Source of the DNA: Devosia sediminis
GTDB lineage: Bacteria; Pseudomonadota; Alphaproteobacteria; Rhizobiales; Devosiaceae
Direction: 5' to 3'
Assembly (NCBI RefSeq): GCF_016411825.1
Contig: NZ_JAEKMH010000001.1
Location: 620,001-684,000, forward strand
Length of the DNA stretch: 64,000 bases
The position numbers were made by a program, and so were the translations under genes. The notes below the pieces were generated by a model. That model was given only the letters and a program-made list of their open reading frames with translations, was not told the DNA's origin and did not search any database. Below, piece after piece: positions 36,519 to 44,944 of this stretch. Position 1 is the first letter of the stretch; each line of letters begins with the position of its first letter.

Positions 36519-37565
36519 TCAGACTTCGCTGGGGAAGGTGACCAGTACGCGCGTACCCGGCCCCTCGCCATAGGCGACATTGGCATTGAGGCTCGTGGCC
36601 ATGGCGCGCACGATGCGGCTGCCGAGGCCTGTGCCCTGCGGCTTGCCCGTACCAGTCCAGCCTATGCCATCATCCTCGACGACCAGCAGGACTTCCTTGT
36701 CGATGCGCCGCATATGCACGCGCACTTCTCCTGGCTCGCCATCGGCATAGGCATATTTGAGGGCGTTGGTGACGAGCTCGGTGACGATGACGCCAAGCGA
36801 CGCCACTTTTTCTGTCGGCAGGGGGAAGCCTTCGACCTCGACGCGAATGCTGGCCGTCAGGCCTTCGGCCTGCAGCGTGTTCTCAAGCTCGCCCACAAGG
36901 CTGTTGAGGTAGTCGCCGACCTGGACGATGCGCACATCGTCGGACGTGTAGAGATGGCGATGCACGCCGGCGATCGCCTGGATGCGCACCTGCGTCTCGG
37001 CAAGGGCGCGGCGCGCCTCGACGTCCTCGACGGCATTGGCCTGGAGGCCCACCAGGGCGGCGACCATGGCCAGGGAATTGCCGACACGGTGATTGACCTC
37101 GCCCAGCAGCATTTCAGCGCGTTCGCGTGCTTCCTGCATTTCGCGTTCGGCACGCGCCTTCGCACGGAGCAGGCGCACGTGCTCGATGGCATGGTCGATG
37201 GCGGCAATCAGCAGCGCCATAAATTCTTCGGAGCCGGTCTTGGGCACGAAGTCGGTGGCGCCCGACTTGAGCGCGTTGACCGCAATCGACATTTCCGCCG
37301 ATGCCGTCACGTAGACCACAGCCGGCCGGTTCTCCGTGCCGTCCATGTCCTCCATGCCGGCCAGCACATCGAGACCGGTGCCGGTGGGCAGGTTGTGGTC
37401 GAGCGCGACCACGTCGATGCCGCCATTGCGGATGATGGCGAGTCCATCTTCGCCCGTATGGGCGTGGCTGAAGTCGTAACCGCGACGGTGCATGGCCTTT
37501 TCGACCAGGCGTGTCAGGCCCGGATCGTCATCGATATAAAGTACATGCGGCGTGCGGCTGGGCAT
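36519..37565 (-). CDS. Receiver - HisKA_2 hybrid histidine kinase
   Basis: Residues 1-125 are a receiver (YIDDDPG, phospho-Asp in VVALDHNLPTGTG, Lys in FVPKTGS). Residues 140-345 form a HisKA_2 kinase: GEVNHRVGNSLAMVAALVG holds the phospho-His, and LVTNALKYAYADG plus GTGLGSRIV form the ATP site. Proteins of this layout are phosphorylated through the receiver by an upstream kinase and then signal to a further regulator. It ends the minus-strand operon nine bases after the small receiver gene. No membrane segment. Confidence 0.9.
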   Translation of the reverse strand: MPSRTPHVLYIDDDPGLTRLVEKAMHRRGYDFSHAHTGEDGLAIIRNGGIDVVALDHNLPTGTGLDVLAGMEDMDGTENRPAVVYVTASAEMSIAVNALKSGATDFVPKTGSEEFMALLIAAIDHAIEHVRLLRAKARAEREMQEARERAEMLLGEVNHRVGNSLAMVAALVGLQANAVEDVEARRALAETQVRIQAIAGVHRHLYTSDDVRIVQVGDYLNSLVGELENTLQAEGLTASIRVEVEGFPLPTEKVASLGVIVTELVTNALKYAYADGEPGEVRVHMRRIDKEVLLVVEDDGIGWTGTGKPQGTGLGSRIVRAMATSLNANVAYGEGPGTRVLVTFPSEV

Positions 37566-37573
37566 CGGAACTA

Positions 37574-38017
37574 TTATTCGGCCTCTGGGATCTGCATGAC
37601 CGAGAAGAACAGGCCCAACTGCTTGATGGCGTTGGCAAATCCGTCGTAGTCGACTGGCTTGGTGATATAGACGTTGGCGCCGAGATCGTAGCAGCGCTGG
37701 ATTTCGCGCTGGTCGTCGGTCGTGGTCAGCACCACCACGGGGGAGCGGCGGGTATGCTCGTTGCCCTTGACCTTTTCGAGGATGTCGATGCCGGTCATGT
37801 CAGGCAGGTTGAGGTCGAGCAACACCAGGAGCTGGCGGCCCTTGTTGACGAGGCCGGTGCCATCGTCGCCGAGCAGGTAGGCCAGTGCATCGGTGCCGTT
37901 GGTGAAGGGCACGATCTCGTTGGCCACACCAGCGCGGCGAATGTTCTTCTCGATGAGGCGGGCATGCCCCTCATCGTCTTCGACCATGATGATGGTCACG
38001 GGCCGTGCATTGTTCAC
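37574..38017 (-). CDS. Rcp1-type single-domain response regulator
   Basis: A 147-residue receiver of the Rcp1 kind, with the extended loop typical of partners of phytochrome-like and CHASE kinases. MVEDDEGHARLIEKNI, the phospho-Asp in VLLDLNLPDMTG, VVLTTTDD and Lys in YITKPVDYDGF are present. No output domain exists, so it passes phosphate on or allosterically controls a partner. It overlaps the kinase stop by four bases and precedes the hybrid kinase by nine, so the three form one relay. Confidence 0.92.
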   Translation of the reverse strand: MNNARPVTIIMVEDDEGHARLIEKNIRRAGVANEIVPFTNGTDALAYLLGDDGTGLVNKGRQLLVLLDLNLPDMTGIDILEKVKGNEHTRRSPVVVLTTTDDQREIQRCYDLGANVYITKPVDYDGFANAIKQLGLFFSVMQIPEAE

Positions 38018-39507
38018 GCGAAACTCCCCAGATAGCCACGCGAGTCGCGCGGCAGATCGATGATGAATGTAGTACCTTCGCCCAGGCTCGATGTCAGCGT
38101 GACATCTCCACCCAGGCTGCGGACCATGGTGCGGACATGGGCGAGGCCGATGCCTTCGCCCGGACTGTTCTGGGCACCCGAGCGGCGGAACAGCTCAAAG
38201 ACGCGTTCATGGTCGGTTTCGGCGATGCCGCGGCCATTGTCCTCGACCTCGATGACCACGCGGTTGCCCGGCACGTGGCGGGCCCGGATGTTGATCCGCA
38301 GCGGGCGCCCCGGCTGCTGGTACTTGATGGCATTGTCAAGCATGTTGCCGAGGACCTGCTCGAGCGAGAGCTTGTCGGTGATGAGCTTGCCGACGCGGAT
38401 GTCGGTGGTGATCTCGCCCTGGCTCTCGGCGATCTGATGATGCACCGAGGCTGCGGTAGCGTCGACGATCTCCGTCAGTTCCACGGGCTCCGGACGGAGC
38501 TGACGGCGGCCCTCGCGTGAAATCTTGAGGATGGCGTTGATCAGCCCGTCCATCTTGCGTGTGGCGGCGCGAATGAAGCCGACCGCTTCGGGCAGATCCT
38601 CGGTTGCTGCGATCCGCGCTTCCTTGGCCACGGGATCGTCCTCGGCAACGGGACGGGATTCGAGGTAGGTCTTTACCTCGCCGACGCTGGTTTCCAGTTC
38701 GGCCGTGAAGCCCATGATATTGACCAGCGGCGCGCGTAGATCATGCGTCACGATATAGGCGAAGCGCTGGATTTCCTCGTTGGCCTTGCGCAGGTCGCCG
38801 GTGCGCTCGCGCACGCGCTCCTCGAGCCCGGTATTGGCTTCCTCGACCTGCCTGCGGGCCCGCGCCAGTTCCTGGGTATAGCTGAGCACGGCCCAGATCG
38901 CGCCTCCAACCACGGCCAGGATGACAATGCCGCCGAAGATGGAGACCAGGCGCAACAGGTCGTTGGTTGCGCGCTGGTTGGCGACGCCCTCGGTCAGGCG
39001 CTGGTCGACTGCGTCGATGAAGCTGTCGATGAAGCTGCGGATCTCATCCATCCGGGCCTTGCCCCGGTCGGTCTCGACGATCTCCACAGCCGCCGCAATG
39101 TTGCCCTGGCGGACCAGTTCGATGGTCTCGGCCATTTCATCGAGCTTGGCGTCGACATTGGCGCGCAGGGTTTCGATATAGGGCGCAGCCTCGGGGAATG
39201 GCGCCAGCACATTGGCAAGAGCCGTGAGCTGATCCTCAATGACGGGGAGGGCGGCGTTGTAGGGCCCGAGATAGTTCTCGTTCTGCGTCAGGAGGAAGCC
39301 GCGCTGGCTGGATTCGATGTCCTGCATCGAGGTGCGCACATCGATGGCGGCGCGACGGGCAATACGGCCCTGAATGACTTCCTCGAAATAGCCCTGCGAG
39401 CGCTCGACCAGCCACACATTGGTGCCGACAATGCCGAGTAGCGCCAGCAAGCCGACGAGCAGGAGGAGGGCGGTGGCCCGAACGAATGTTTTACTTGTTA
39501 TTGGCAT
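38014..39507 (-). CDS. CHASE3 sensor histidine kinase
   Basis: The 497-residue protein has a transmembrane helix at about residues 11-31, a periplasmic CHASE3 domain (RTSMQDIESSQRGFLLTQNE), a second helix at about 190-213, a coiled coil and a HisKA domain (FAYIVTHDLRAPLVNIMGF) with HATPase_c (GNMLDNAIKYQQPG, DNGRGI, GEGIGLAHV). The ligand of the CHASE3 domain is unknown. It is first of three co-directional genes with a receiver and a receiver-kinase. The start ATG is 203 bases from rsmH on the other strand. Confidence 0.92.
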   Translation of the reverse strand: MPITSKTFVRATALLLLVGLLALLGIVGTNVWLVERSQGYFEEVIQGRIARRAAIDVRTSMQDIESSQRGFLLTQNENYLGPYNAALPVIEDQLTALANVLAPFPEAAPYIETLRANVDAKLDEMAETIELVRQGNIAAAVEIVETDRGKARMDEIRSFIDSFIDAVDQRLTEGVANQRATNDLLRLVSIFGGIVILAVVGGAIWAVLSYTQELARARRQVEEANTGLEERVRERTGDLRKANEEIQRFAYIVTHDLRAPLVNIMGFTAELETSVGEVKTYLESRPVAEDDPVAKEARIAATEDLPEAVGFIRAATRKMDGLINAILKISREGRRQLRPEPVELTEIVDATAASVHHQIAESQGEITTDIRVGKLITDKLSLEQVLGNMLDNAIKYQQPGRPLRINIRARHVPGNRVVIEVEDNGRGIAETDHERVFELFRRSGAQNSPGEGIGLAHVRTMVRSLGGDVTLTSSLGEGTTFIIDLPRDSRGYLGSFA

Positions 39508-39710
39508 GCGTTTTCCAGGCGACTGCAGCCTTCATGGACGGTTCCTCGCCCGAGGGCAATACGCATAGATTAATCCGCAGGGTTTTCCCGTCCCAAGCGA
39601 TGCGGATTGCGACAGTGCCATGGGAAACAGAATCTTAAACGTCGCTATGCAAGATCGGCCACCAGTTTAAGCAACCGGCTCGTGCTGGCCGGAGTGGAGT
39701 AGTAGCGGAT

Positions 39711-40712
39711 ATGGGCAAGCCTTCCCTGCCCGAAACCGATGTGCCAGGCGGTCCGCATGTGCCCGTGCTGCTGGAGGAAGTGCTGACGGCGCTGTCGCCG
39801 GTGGCGGGCTGTCGCGTTGTCGACGGCACCTTCGGGGCAGGGGGATATTCGCGCGCCCTGCTCGCCGCGGGTGCCCAGGTCGTCGGCATTGACCGCGACC
39901 CCTCCGTGGCGCCCCATGTCGATGCGCTCAAGAGCGACTATCCGGATCGCTTCACCTTTGTGGCCGGCACCTTCTCCCAGCTCGACAGCCTCGCGGCCGA
40001 TCTCGGCCCCATCGACGCGGTGGTGCTCGATATCGGTGTCTCGTCGATGCAGCTCGACCAGGCAGATCGCGGCTTTTCCTTCATGCGAGACGGGCCGCTC
40101 GACATGCGGATGAGCCGCGCGGGCACCAGCGCCGCCGACCTGGTCAATTCGCTCGATGTCGAGGATCTGGCCAACCTGCTTTATGCCTATGGCGAAGAGC
40201 GCAAGTCGCGTCGCATTGCCCAGTTCATCGTGGCGGCGCGCGAGACTGCGCCAATCGCCACGACGTTTGAACTGGCGCGCATCATCGAGAAGGCGATCGG
40301 CCGCAAGGCGGGCGACGCGCATCCGGCGACCCGGTCCTTTCAGGCGCTGCGCATTGCCGTCAACGCCGAATTCGACCAGTTGGTCGAGGGCCTGTTCGCG
40401 GCCGAGCGGCTGCTGAGCGAAGGCGGCAGGCTGGCCGTGGTCAGCTTCCATTCGCTCGAGGACCGCATCGTCAAGCGCTTCTTCGATCCGGACAAGGGCG
40501 GCCCGGCCGCATCGCGTCATCTGCCGCAGGTCGAAGCGGCCCCGCTGCGCTGGCGCAGGGCGGGCAAGGCGATCAAGTCCGGTGCGGCGGAGTTGGCGCG
40601 AAATTCCCGCGCCCGCTCGGCTGTGCTGCGCAGCGGCATCAGAACCGCCGATGCAGCACGTCCCGTCGACTATTCGGGTCTCGGCGTGCCCCGTATCGGA
40701 GGCGTCGCATGA
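39711..40712 (+). CDS. rsmH: 16S rRNA (cytosine-1402-N4) methyltransferase RsmH
   Basis: A 333-residue class I methyltransferase that methylates C1402 of 16S rRNA. DGTFGAGGYSRALL is the SAM site; LDIGVSSMQLDQADRGFSF, DMRMS and VVSFHSLEDRIVKRFF are hallmark motifs of MraW/RsmH. It opens the division and cell wall cluster. The usual upstream mraZ is absent: the 203 bases before it, shared with the CHASE3 kinase, are too short and hold no MraZ coding sequence or TGGGN box array. ftsL overlaps the stop by four bases. Confidence 0.96.
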   Translation: MGKPSLPETDVPGGPHVPVLLEEVLTALSPVAGCRVVDGTFGAGGYSRALLAAGAQVVGIDRDPSVAPHVDALKSDYPDRFTFVAGTFSQLDSLAADLGPIDAVVLDIGVSSMQLDQADRGFSFMRDGPLDMRMSRAGTSAADLVNSLDVEDLANLLYAYGEERKSRRIAQFIVAARETAPIATTFELARIIEKAIGRKAGDAHPATRSFQALRIAVNAEFDQLVEGLFAAERLLSEGGRLAVVSFHSLEDRIVKRFFDPDKGGPAASRHLPQVEAAPLRWRRAGKAIKSGAAELARNSRARSAVLRSGIRTADAARPVDYSGLGVPRIGGVA

Positions 40713-41092
40713 TCCGCAACATCAACATCTTCCTGCTCTGCACGTCGGTGGCGATGCTGGCCGGCGTCTACGGGCTGAAATTCTCCATCGAGGGCACGGC
40801 GTCCGAACGGACGGCGATCGCTGCCCATATTTCCGAGCAGGAGGGCGAATTGTCCCTGCTGAAAGCCGATTGGGCGGTGCTCAATCAGCCGGGCCATATC
40901 GACCCCATCATCACCCGCCATGCCGATGTGCTGGCGATCGGGCCAGTGCAGCAGGAACAGTTCGGTTCCTTTGCCGCGCTACCCATGCGCCCGGCGGCGC
41001 CGGATACTGCGGCCATGGATGCGCTGTTTGCGGCCATTGCCGAGGGCATCGACCCCATCGATGCCATCCTGCAGGCGGAAGGGATCGAGTAA
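40709..41092 (+). CDS. ftsL: Cell division protein FtsL
   Basis: A 127-residue bitopic protein with one hydrophobic segment at about residues 6-22 (NIFLLCTSVAMLAGVYGL) followed by a short coiled coil (EQEGELSLLKADWAVLNQPG) and a long tail. This layout and its place between rsmH and ftsI identify FtsL, the FtsB/FtsQ partner of the divisome. Sequence identity to other FtsL proteins is normally low, so identity rests partly on position. It overlaps both neighbours (ATGA with rsmH, TAATG with ftsI). Confidence 0.85.
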   Translation: MIRNINIFLLCTSVAMLAGVYGLKFSIEGTASERTAIAAHISEQEGELSLLKADWAVLNQPGHIDPIITRHADVLAIGPVQQEQFGSFAALPMRPAAPDTAAMDALFAAIAEGIDPIDAILQAEGIE

Positions 41093-42828
41093 TGGCTGTT
41101 ATCGGCGACAGGTTTGTCCCAACCATTGCGCTCGAGGGTACCCGCAAGCAGCGCGGCAACCTCACCCAGGCACGCATCCGCTGGATGATCCTGGCCGTTG
41201 TCATGGGCCTGGGCCTGGTTTCCGGTCGCCTGGTGCAACTGGGCATGATCGAGACGGATACGACAATCGAGGGGCAGGCCCGCGACGTCATCACCGCCAC
41301 GCGGCCCCCGATCATGGATCGGAACGGGCTGGAGATGGCCGTGGATATCCGCGTGCCGTCGCTGTTTGCCGAACCGCGCCGCATCATCGATGTCGAGGAG
41401 GCCGTGGTCGCGCTGCGCTCGGTGCTGCCCGATCTCGATGAGACCTGGCTGCGCAATCGCCTGACCGGCGACCAGGGCTTTGTCTGGGTGAAGCGCGAAT
41501 TGACGCCTGCCATTCAGGACGCGATCATGCGGCTGGGCATTCCCGGCATCGACTTCATCACCGAGTCCAAGCGCTTCTATCCGGGCATGAACGAAGCCGC
41601 CCATATCCTGGGCTCGACCAATGTCGACAACCAGGGCATTGCCGGCATCGAACGCCACATGGACAGCGAATCCATTGCGCTGCTGCAGGAGTTGGGTCTG
41701 GCGCGCGGCAATGCGCTGACGCCGGTCGAACTCAGCGTCGACATGCGCGTGCAGCATGTGATGCACCAGGAAGTTCTCGACGCTATGACCCGCTACCAGG
41801 CCATCGCGGCCGCGGGTGTCATGATGGACATCAATACCGGCGAGATCATCGCGCTCGCCTCTGTCCCGGATTTCAATCCGAACGAGCCGGCCTCGGCCCT
41901 GGTCAAGGATACGTTCAACCGCATCACTTCGGGCATTTTCGAGCCCGGTTCGATCTTCAAGACCGTCACGCTCGCCGGCTCGCTCGACGCCGGCGCGGTG
42001 CGGATCACTGACGAGTTCGACGCCCGCTACGGCGTGCGTTTCGGGCGCTACACGATCGGCGACTTCCACGGCAAGAACCGCATCCTGACCTTGCCGGAAG
42101 TCTACAAATACTCGTCGAACATCGGCACGATCCGCATCATGCAGGCCATGGGCAAGGACAACTTCCGCGAGTTCCTGTCCCGCATGAAGTTCGACCAGCG
42201 CGTGGACTTCGAGCTGCCGGAAATGCGCGTCCCTACCGTGCCCAACACCTTGTCCGAGGTTGGGGCGGCGACGGCGTCGTTCGGCCATGGCCTCTCCGTT
42301 TCGCCGCTGCACATGCTGACCGCCTATGCGGCCTTCGTGAATGGCGGCAACTATATCTCGCCCACGCTTTACAAGCGCAGCATTGCCGAGGCCGAACCCC
42401 TCTACGAACGCGTCATCTCCGAAGAGACCAGCGCCTATATGCGTTACCTCATGCGCCTCAACGCCATCTCCACGGGTGGCTCGGGCTCGCAGATGAACCG
42501 CGCCGCCCAGGGCTATCGCGTCGGTGGCAAGACCGGTACGGCGGAAAAGGTGGTCGATGGTCGTTACTCGTCCAACAAGGTGACGAACTTCTTCGCCTCG
42601 GCCTTCCCCCTCGACAATCCGCGCTATGCCATGGTGATCATGGTGGACGAGCCCAAGGCCGAAAATCCACAGTCCGGCACCACTGCAGGCTGGAACGCCG
42701 GCACGATGACCGGCCGCATTGTGCAACGTGTCGCGCCCATGCTCGGGGTAGCGCCAGACTTTACCGAAATGCTCGATCAGCAGATCGTGCCGCCAGAAGT
42801 CAGGCGGATATTTCCAGAAGGATATTGA
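41092..42828 (+). CDS. ftsI: Division-specific penicillin-binding protein FtsI (PBP3)
   Basis: A 578-residue transpeptidase that crosslinks septal peptidoglycan. One transmembrane helix at about residues 31-50 precedes the PBP dimer domain and a transpeptidase domain with Ser287-X-X-Lys290 (GSIFK), SSN at 341-343 and GGKTGT near 478. The ATG at 41092 forms TAATG with the ftsL stop. The reading frame extends upstream but that part lies inside rsmH and ftsL and is rejected. Confidence 0.96.
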   Translation: MAVIGDRFVPTIALEGTRKQRGNLTQARIRWMILAVVMGLGLVSGRLVQLGMIETDTTIEGQARDVITATRPPIMDRNGLEMAVDIRVPSLFAEPRRIIDVEEAVVALRSVLPDLDETWLRNRLTGDQGFVWVKRELTPAIQDAIMRLGIPGIDFITESKRFYPGMNEAAHILGSTNVDNQGIAGIERHMDSESIALLQELGLARGNALTPVELSVDMRVQHVMHQEVLDAMTRYQAIAAAGVMMDINTGEIIALASVPDFNPNEPASALVKDTFNRITSGIFEPGSIFKTVTLAGSLDAGAVRITDEFDARYGVRFGRYTIGDFHGKNRILTLPEVYKYSSNIGTIRIMQAMGKDNFREFLSRMKFDQRVDFELPEMRVPTVPNTLSEVGAATASFGHGLSVSPLHMLTAYAAFVNGGNYISPTLYKRSIAEAEPLYERVISEETSAYMRYLMRLNAISTGGSGSQMNRAAQGYRVGGKTGTAEKVVDGRYSSNKVTNFFASAFPLDNPRYAMVIMVDEPKAENPQSGTTAGWNAGTMTGRIVQRVAPMLGVAPDFTEMLDQQIVPPEVRRIFPEGY

Positions 42829-44273
42829 TGGTGTCCATCAGCGTTACCCAACTGCTCGAAGGCTCCGGAGCCCGCCCCAAGAAGGGGCTTGGCGCCGTTT
42901 TCGGGCTGAACTCCGACAGCCGCAGGATCGAGCCGGGCGACATCTTCTTCGCGTTGCCGGGCGCCAAGGTGCATGGCAACCAGTTCATCAAGGATGCGGT
43001 GGATCGCGGTGCACTGGCCGTAGTGACCGATCACGCTCCGCCGGGCGATCCGGGCGTCCCGGTGATCATCGTCAAGGATGCCCGCGCGGCCTATGCACGC
43101 GCTGCCAGCCGCGTGTTCGAGCCGCAGCCGGAAATCCTCGTCGCCGTCACCGGCACCAATGGCAAGACCTCTGTCGCCTCCTTCGTGCGCCAGATCTGGG
43201 ATCATGCCGGCGTGCCTGGCGCCAGCATCGGTACGCTAGGCATTGAAACCTCCAAGCGCACCATCGAGGGTGCGCTGACCACCCCGGATTCGCGCACGCT
43301 GCACCAGGCCATGCGGGCGCTCAAGGCGCAGGGTGTCGACCATGTGGCGCTGGAAGCCTCCAGCCATGGGCTCGACCAGCACCGGCTCGATGGCGTGCAT
43401 TTCGAGGCCGTGGCCTTCACCAATCTCAGCCGCGACCATCTCGACTATCACAAGGATATGGACGAGTACCGCAACGCCAAGTTGCGGCTATTCACCGACC
43501 TGCTGGTGGATGGCGGCGCGGCCATCGTCAATGTCGATGATCCCGAGCATGAGCAGTTCATGTTCGCGGCCCTGTCGGCCAGTGCCACGCTGCTGACGGT
43601 GGGCCGGGAAGGCGCCTATATCGAAATCCTGTCGATCGAGCCGGAGGGCTATGGGCAGCGCGTCGAGGTGCGCCATATCGGCGAAAAGGTCAGCTTCCAT
43701 CTTCGGATTCCGGGCGAATTCCAGGTCTCAAATGCGCTGATCGCGGCGGCCCTGGCCATGTCGGCCGGTGTCGACAAGGCCGACGCCTTCGGCGCCCTGC
43801 CGGAACTGGTGGGCGCACGCGGGCGGCTCGAACTCGTGGCCGAGCACAATGGCGCGGCCATTTTCGTCGACTATTCGCACAAGCCGGAGGCCCTGCGCGT
43901 CGCGCTGCAGACGCTTCGGCCCTATGCCAAGAACAAGCTGCATGTGGTTTTTGGCTGCGGCGGCGACCGCGACAAGGGCAAGCGCCCGCAAATGGGCGAA
44001 ATCGCCAGCGAACTGGCCGACGTGGTCATCGTCACCGACGATAATCCGCGCACCGAGGACGCTGCTGCCATTCGCGCCGAAGTGCTGGCTGGAGCCAAGG
44101 GCGCCAGCGAGATCGCCGACCGCAAGACGGCCATCGAATCGGCGGTCAAGGCGCTCAAGCCCGGCGACGTGCTGCTGGTTGCCGGCAAGGGCCACGAAAC
44201 CTACCAGATCATCGGCACCACCAAGTCGCATTTCTCCGACCATGAAGTGGTCGAGGCGGCGGTCAAAGGCTGA
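42828..44273 (+). CDS. murE: UDP-MurNAc-L-Ala-D-Glu:meso-DAP ligase MurE
   Basis: A 481-residue Mur ligase with ATP loop AVTGTNGKTS, the KLRLF carbamate-lysine region and the DDNPRTED motif that marks meso-diaminopimelate as the added amino acid, so the wall is of the DAP type. GKGHETYQII is the final family motif. The ATG forms TGATG with the ftsI stop (42826-42830). The next gene is not murF, as it usually is, but a P-loop protein. Confidence 0.96.
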   Translation: MVSISVTQLLEGSGARPKKGLGAVFGLNSDSRRIEPGDIFFALPGAKVHGNQFIKDAVDRGALAVVTDHAPPGDPGVPVIIVKDARAAYARAASRVFEPQPEILVAVTGTNGKTSVASFVRQIWDHAGVPGASIGTLGIETSKRTIEGALTTPDSRTLHQAMRALKAQGVDHVALEASSHGLDQHRLDGVHFEAVAFTNLSRDHLDYHKDMDEYRNAKLRLFTDLLVDGGAAIVNVDDPEHEQFMFAALSASATLLTVGREGAYIEILSIEPEGYGQRVEVRHIGEKVSFHLRIPGEFQVSNALIAAALAMSAGVDKADAFGALPELVGARGRLELVAEHNGAAIFVDYSHKPEALRVALQTLRPYAKNKLHVVFGCGGDRDKGKRPQMGEIASELADVVIVTDDNPRTEDAAAIRAEVLAGAKGASEIADRKTAIESAVKALKPGDVLLVAGKGHETYQIIGTTKSHFSDHEVVEAAVKG

Positions 44274-44276
44274 GCC

Positions 44277-44852
44277 TTGAAGGGCGTCCTCATCGGCGGC
44301 ACGTCGCATTGCGGCAAGTCGACCCTCGCGGCCGACATCGGCACGGCGACGGGTGCTGCGGTTGGCTCGACCGACCAGATGGCCCGGCATCCGGGCCGTC
44401 CCTGGCTCGGCGTGCCCGAGCCGGTGGCCGAATTCTACGAGACGCTTTCGGACGAAACGATCTACTGGTTCCTGCGCGTGCACCACACCAATATGTGGCC
44501 GATGCTGGCGCTGGAGATAGAGCGGCAGCGGGCCGGCGGGCAGGGTTTCGTGCTGGAGGGCACGGCGCTGCGGCCCGAGAGCCTCGCGGGGTTGGCGGGC
44601 GATCATCTCGTCACGCTTTGTCTCTGTGCCAATGCCGATTTCCTGGTCGACCGCATTCGCCGCGAAAGCGATTACGAGGCGCGCGATACGAGGATGCGCC
44701 GCCTGATCGACCGCTTCGTCACCCGCTCGATCCGCGACAATGCCGAGATCATAGCCGACGCCAGAAAGCACGGCGTCTGGCTGGTTGATGCGGGCGACAT
44801 GACGGCCCTCGCGACGGCGCGCCAGGACATCCTGTCCCGATTGTCCCCTTGA
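44277..44852 (+). CDS. P-loop nucleotide kinase-like protein inserted in the dcw cluster
   Basis: A 191-residue protein with Walker A GGTSHCGKST at residues 7-16, a STDQMARHPG segment, VLEGTALRPESL at the place of a Walker B, and a LIDRFVTRSI helix like the LID region of small kinases. It resembles AAA_33/2-phosphoglycerate-kinase-like families but I cannot name a substrate. The start is TTG, three bases after the murE stop. The 92 bases before murF contain no gene. It is not part of the known dcw set and could phosphorylate a sugar or nucleotide of wall metabolism; this is speculative. Confidence 0.65.
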   Translation: MKGVLIGGTSHCGKSTLAADIGTATGAAVGSTDQMARHPGRPWLGVPEPVAEFYETLSDETIYWFLRVHHTNMWPMLALEIERQRAGGQGFVLEGTALRPESLAGLAGDHLVTLCLCANADFLVDRIRRESDYEARDTRMRRLIDRFVTRSIRDNAEIIADARKHGVWLVDAGDMTALATARQDILSRLSP

Positions 44853-44944
44853 GCTTGTCGCTGATGCCTTGAGAGAGGCACAAAGTGGCAGTATCTGCTT
44901 GATTCATTCAGGCGTCCCAAGCGAGCGAAGAGACCAGCAAGACC

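Noticed and set aside
39508..39710. Search for mraZ or MraZ boxes before rsmH.
   Set aside because: The gap is 203 bases, with no coding sequence and no array of TGGGN repeats.
40582..41091. N-terminal extension of the ftsI frame by 170 residues.
   Set aside because: It lies inside rsmH and ftsL; the ATG in TAATG fits the ftsI family start and membrane helix.
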